The notes under the pieces were generated by a model. That model worked only from the letters and a program-made list of their open reading frames with translations. It was not told the origin of the DNA and searched no databases. A program made the position numbers and the translations under genes. From Acholeplasmatales bacterium (lineage in GTDB: Bacteria > Bacillota_I > Bacilli_A > Acholeplasmatales > Anaeroplasmataceae): DNA of 8,413 bases. Position 1 is the stretch's first letter, and the number at the start of each line of letters is the position of its first letter. Positions 6,865 through 8,413 of this stretch are shown here, piece after piece. The stretch spans positions 1 to 8,413 of the forward strand of contig JAFPIE010000187.1 of the NCBI GenBank assembly GCA_017388605.1, written 5' to 3'.

Positions 6865-7920
6865 TTAGATTTCCTCCTTCATTAAGGCTTTAATACCATA
6901 TTCAATTATTCTATTTTTATCATCCTCGGATAGCTTAGATGCTAAAACATTTCTTATAAATTCACCCTTAAGAGAAATATCATTTTCATATTCCTTAGCA
7001 TTAATTCTAAGTCTAGATTCATCTGATACTCTAGCAAAATAGTATTGCTGATTTAAGGATTGCTCTAAAAGCTCATTTTGCTTAATTAAGGATAAATCAT
7101 ATTCACCTACTAATCGTACACGAACCATATCGGATTGCGGAATATCTGTAAGCTTTAATGCTACATTTCTTCTAATTTCAACCCAGGAATCACAATTCGT
7201 AATATCTACCTTTATATCATGTAAAATTCTTTTTGAGAAAGGAATAAATTTTGATTCAATAGCGGAATCCGTAATATCAAGTAAAACAAATCCCTTTGGA
7301 CCTTCCTCATCAAAGCCTCTACCCTCAAGGCATCCAGGATATACCCAAATACCCCTATCATCTAGCTTACCCTTTTGATATTTATGTAAATGACCTAAAG
7401 CTAAATAATCGATATTTCTTTCCTTAAGCATAGATAGTGGAATGGAATTAAGATTCGTAATATCTCCATGAAGCATTACAATATTCTTTTTACTTCTATT
7501 TAAGCATAAATTATCATATAGTGCAGGGGATATATTTTCACCACTAATACCTGTTATATCCACATTTTTGAAGGATATGGTTTCCCACTTATCTTTAAAA
7601 ATATGAAGATTCGATGGTAATCCCATAGGATGCTCCTGGAACATATTAAAATCATGATTTCCATAGATTAATAAAAATTGAATCATAGGTGCTTCTTCAA
7701 TGATTCCTAAAATATATTCTCTTGTTTTTGCTGAAATTTTAGGTCTATCAAATAAATCTCCAGAAATTAATATAGCTTCAACATTATTGTTTTTTGCATA
7801 ATTAATTAAATTATCGAAGGATAATAAAAGCTCACGCTTTCTTTCCTTTGCTTTTACTGGATCTAAATTTGTTTCAAGCCTTGAATCTAAGTGCAAGTCA
7901 GCAGTATGAATGATTTGCAT
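6865..7920 (-). CDS. SbcD/Mre11-like (YhaO-type) metallophosphoesterase nuclease
   Basis: This 351-residue protein is a predicted metal-dependent DNA exo/endonuclease, the partner of the Rad50-like ATPase encoded next. All calcineurin-type phosphoesterase motifs are present: D8-x-H10 (TADLHLDS), GD55LFD58, GN88H89D90, H151 in MLHGD, and GH177LH179. These supply both metal sites and the catalytic histidine (H89), so the enzyme should be active. Residues from about 200 to 345 form a divergent C-terminal region, where Mre11-type proteins carry the capping domain and the ATPase-binding segment. The length is somewhat short for SbcD or YhaO (about 380-410). No signal peptide is seen. AAGGAGG lies 7 bases before the ATG at 7920, and a promoter is visible upstream, so this is the first gene of the operon. 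Only one base separates its TAA from the ATPase ATG. The Mre11/SbcD superfamily call is firm; YhaO is favoured over SbcD because of the partner's architecture. Confidence 0.93.
   Translation of the reverse strand: MQIIHTADLHLDSRLETNLDPVKAKERKRELLLSFDNLINYAKNNNVEAILISGDLFDRPKISAKTREYILGIIEEAPMIQFLLIYGNHDFNMFQEHPMGLPSNLHIFKDKWETISFKNVDITGISGENISPALYDNLCLNRSKKNIVMLHGDITNLNSIPLSMLKERNIDYLALGHLHKYQKGKLDDRGIWVYPGCLEGRGFDEEGPKGFVLLDITDSAIESKFIPFSKRILHDIKVDITNCDSWVEIRRNVALKLTDIPQSDMVRVRLVGEYDLSLIKQNELLEQSLNQQYYFARVSDESRLRINAKEYENDISLKGEFIRNVLASKLSEDDKNRIIEYGIKALMKEEI
6873..6879 (-). promoter_or_regulatory. Shine-Dalgarno of the ATPase inside the nuclease gene
   Basis: AAGGAGG lies 9 bases before the ATG at 6863. 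It overlaps the codons for the penultimate Lys-Glu-Glu of the nuclease. With a 1-base gap between stop and start, this indicates tight translational coupling and probably balanced output of the two proteins. Confidence 0.8.
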
Positions 7921-7927
7921 AAAGATC

Positions 7928-7934
7928 CCTCCTT
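7928..7934 (-). promoter_or_regulatory. Shine-Dalgarno of the nuclease gene
   Basis: A perfect AAGGAGG with a 7-base spacer fixes the ATG at 7920 as the start of the SbcD-like nuclease. Confidence 0.85.
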
Positions 7935-7946
7935 CAAAAATGTACT

Positions 7947-7984
7947 ATTATATATATTATATAATACTTCTTTAAAGAATTCAC
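7947..7984 (-). promoter_or_regulatory. Promoter region of the nuclease-ATPase operon
   Basis: The minus strand has two candidate -10 boxes reading TATAAT, at 7961-7956 and 7952-7947. The proximal one pairs with TTTAAA (7976-7971, 18-base spacer). The distal one pairs with GTGAAT (7984-7979, 17-base spacer). The proximal pair would start transcription near 7940, about 20 bases before the ATG. The run of alternating T and A means only one of the two need be real. No operator-like palindrome of convincing length was seen. Confidence 0.55.
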
Positions 7985-7990
7985 TATGAA

Positions 7991-8021
7991 AGAAAAAGAA
8001 AAAGGGGATTTTGAAATCCCC
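7991..8021 (-). terminator. Intrinsic terminator of the HAD phosphatase gene
   Basis: On the minus strand, GGGGATT pairs with AATCCCC around a 4-base loop (8021-8004), followed by TTTTTCTTTTTC. The first stem base is the last base of the TAG stop codon. It separates the HAD gene from the operon downstream, so the operon relies on its own promoter. Confidence 0.9.
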
Positions 8022-8413
8022 TATAACACTTTTGCAAGCTCCTCCATTTTCATATATGCCATGGAATTACTTTTTAACATTTCTTCCTTGTTTTTAGAAC
8101 TATATTCATCATAGATAGATATGCAATCTATACCATATTCCTTTGTCCCTATAACATTCGATAAGGAATCATCAATCATTAAAATATCTTCCTTAGAAAT
8201 ATTATATTTTAATCTTACATATTCCATTGCGCTACCATTCCCCTTAGATAGAGTTTCATGGTTATACACGGATATAACATCATTAAAATACTCTTTTATA
8301 CCTAAGGCTCTCATAGATAAATCTAGGATATGATCTCCTGAGGCAGATAATACGACAATAATCTTACCTAAGGATTTAAGCTTAGATAAAATATCTAAGG
8401 AGCCCTTCTTTAA
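8021..8413 (-). CDS. HAD-superfamily hydrolase, C-terminal part (5' end outside window)
   Basis: This is a probable cytosolic haloacid-dehalogenase-type phosphatase of unknown substrate. The frame stays open to the right edge, so the first ATG in the window (8314) is internal; 130 residues are visible. Counted from the edge, S23 in VVLSASG is motif II, K57 in TLSKGNG is the motif III lysine, and D81-D82 in LMIDDSLSN are the motif IV acidic residues that bind Mg2+. The motif I aspartate nucleophile (DxDxT/V) would lie beyond the edge. The Ser-Lys-Asp-Asp order and the IDDSxxN...YGID pattern are typical of subfamily I HAD phosphatases. The TAG stop overlaps a strong terminator, so this gene is transcribed separately from the nuclease-ATPase operon. 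Whether it is monocistronic cannot be judged. Confidence 0.85.
   Translation of the reverse strand, partial: LKKGSLDILSKLKSLGKIIVVLSASGDHILDLSMRALGIKEYFNDVISVYNHETLSKGNGSAMEYVRLKYNISKEDILMIDDSLSNVIGTKEYGIDCISIYDEYSSKNKEEMLKSNSMAYMKMEELAKVL

Noticed and set aside
7921..8020. Riboswitch, small RNA or operator in the longest intergenic gap
   Set aside because: Apart from the terminator, promoter and ribosome binding site, no further stable hairpin or conserved element could be seen.
8312..8314. ATG at 8314 as the start of a complete 97-residue protein
   Set aside because: The frame continues upstream to the edge with HAD motif II (VVLSASG), so this is an internal methionine of a truncated gene.
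8121..8333. 70-residue plus-strand open frame opposite the HAD gene
   Set aside because: It is a shadow of the HAD motifs on the minus strand, with no ribosome binding site.
1..8413. Mycoplasma-type code with TGA read as tryptophan
   Set aside because: Every visible tryptophan is TGG and all long frames are uninterrupted under the standard code.

Overview
The window is gene-dense, AT-rich bacterial DNA. Purine-rich Shine-Dalgarno sequences, short intergenic gaps, intrinsic terminators and the protein families point to a low-GC Bacillota (Firmicutes), possibly an Erysipelotrichia- or RF39-like gut lineage. The phylum is a reasonable inference; the finer placement is a guess. All tryptophans read as TGG and no frame is broken by TGA, so the standard bacterial code holds here. 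None of the six visible stops is TGA (four TAG, two TAA).

Layout: bases 1-671 (+) hold the C-terminal two thirds of a branched-chain amino acid aminotransferase (ilvE), cut by the left edge and closed by a strong terminator. Everything else is on the minus strand. Read in transcription order from the right edge, there is first the 3' part of a HAD-family phosphatase gene (8413-8021), which ends in its own terminator. Next comes a three-gene operon (7920-3693): a Mre11/SbcD/YhaO-like metallophosphoesterase, a Rad50/SbcC/YhaN-like coiled-coil ATPase, and a small acidic protein with YbjN-like character. A terminator closes this operon. Last is a monocistronic M16C (presequence-protease-like) zinc metallopeptidase (3620-723), which converges on ilvE across about 50 bp carrying two back-to-back terminators.

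The operon is the part worth attention. The nuclease and ATPase genes are separated by one base, and the ATPase's ribosome binding site lies inside the last codons of the nuclease gene. The third gene starts six bases after the ATPase stop, and that stop is embedded in its Shine-Dalgarno. Such packing implies coupled translation and a shared complex. The ATPase has no zinc-hook CxxC. In the middle of its coiled coil it carries a two-helix transmembrane hairpin, and after the ATPase head a basic, proline-rich tail of about 125 residues. The most economical reading is a membrane-tethered Rad50-Mre11-type machine with a third, uncharacterised small partner. Nothing in the window proves its substrate or role.

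No rRNA, tRNA, CRISPR array, insertion sequence or phage gene is visible. No stretch longer than about 110 bases lacks a gene, and the short gaps contain only promoters, ribosome binding sites and terminators.
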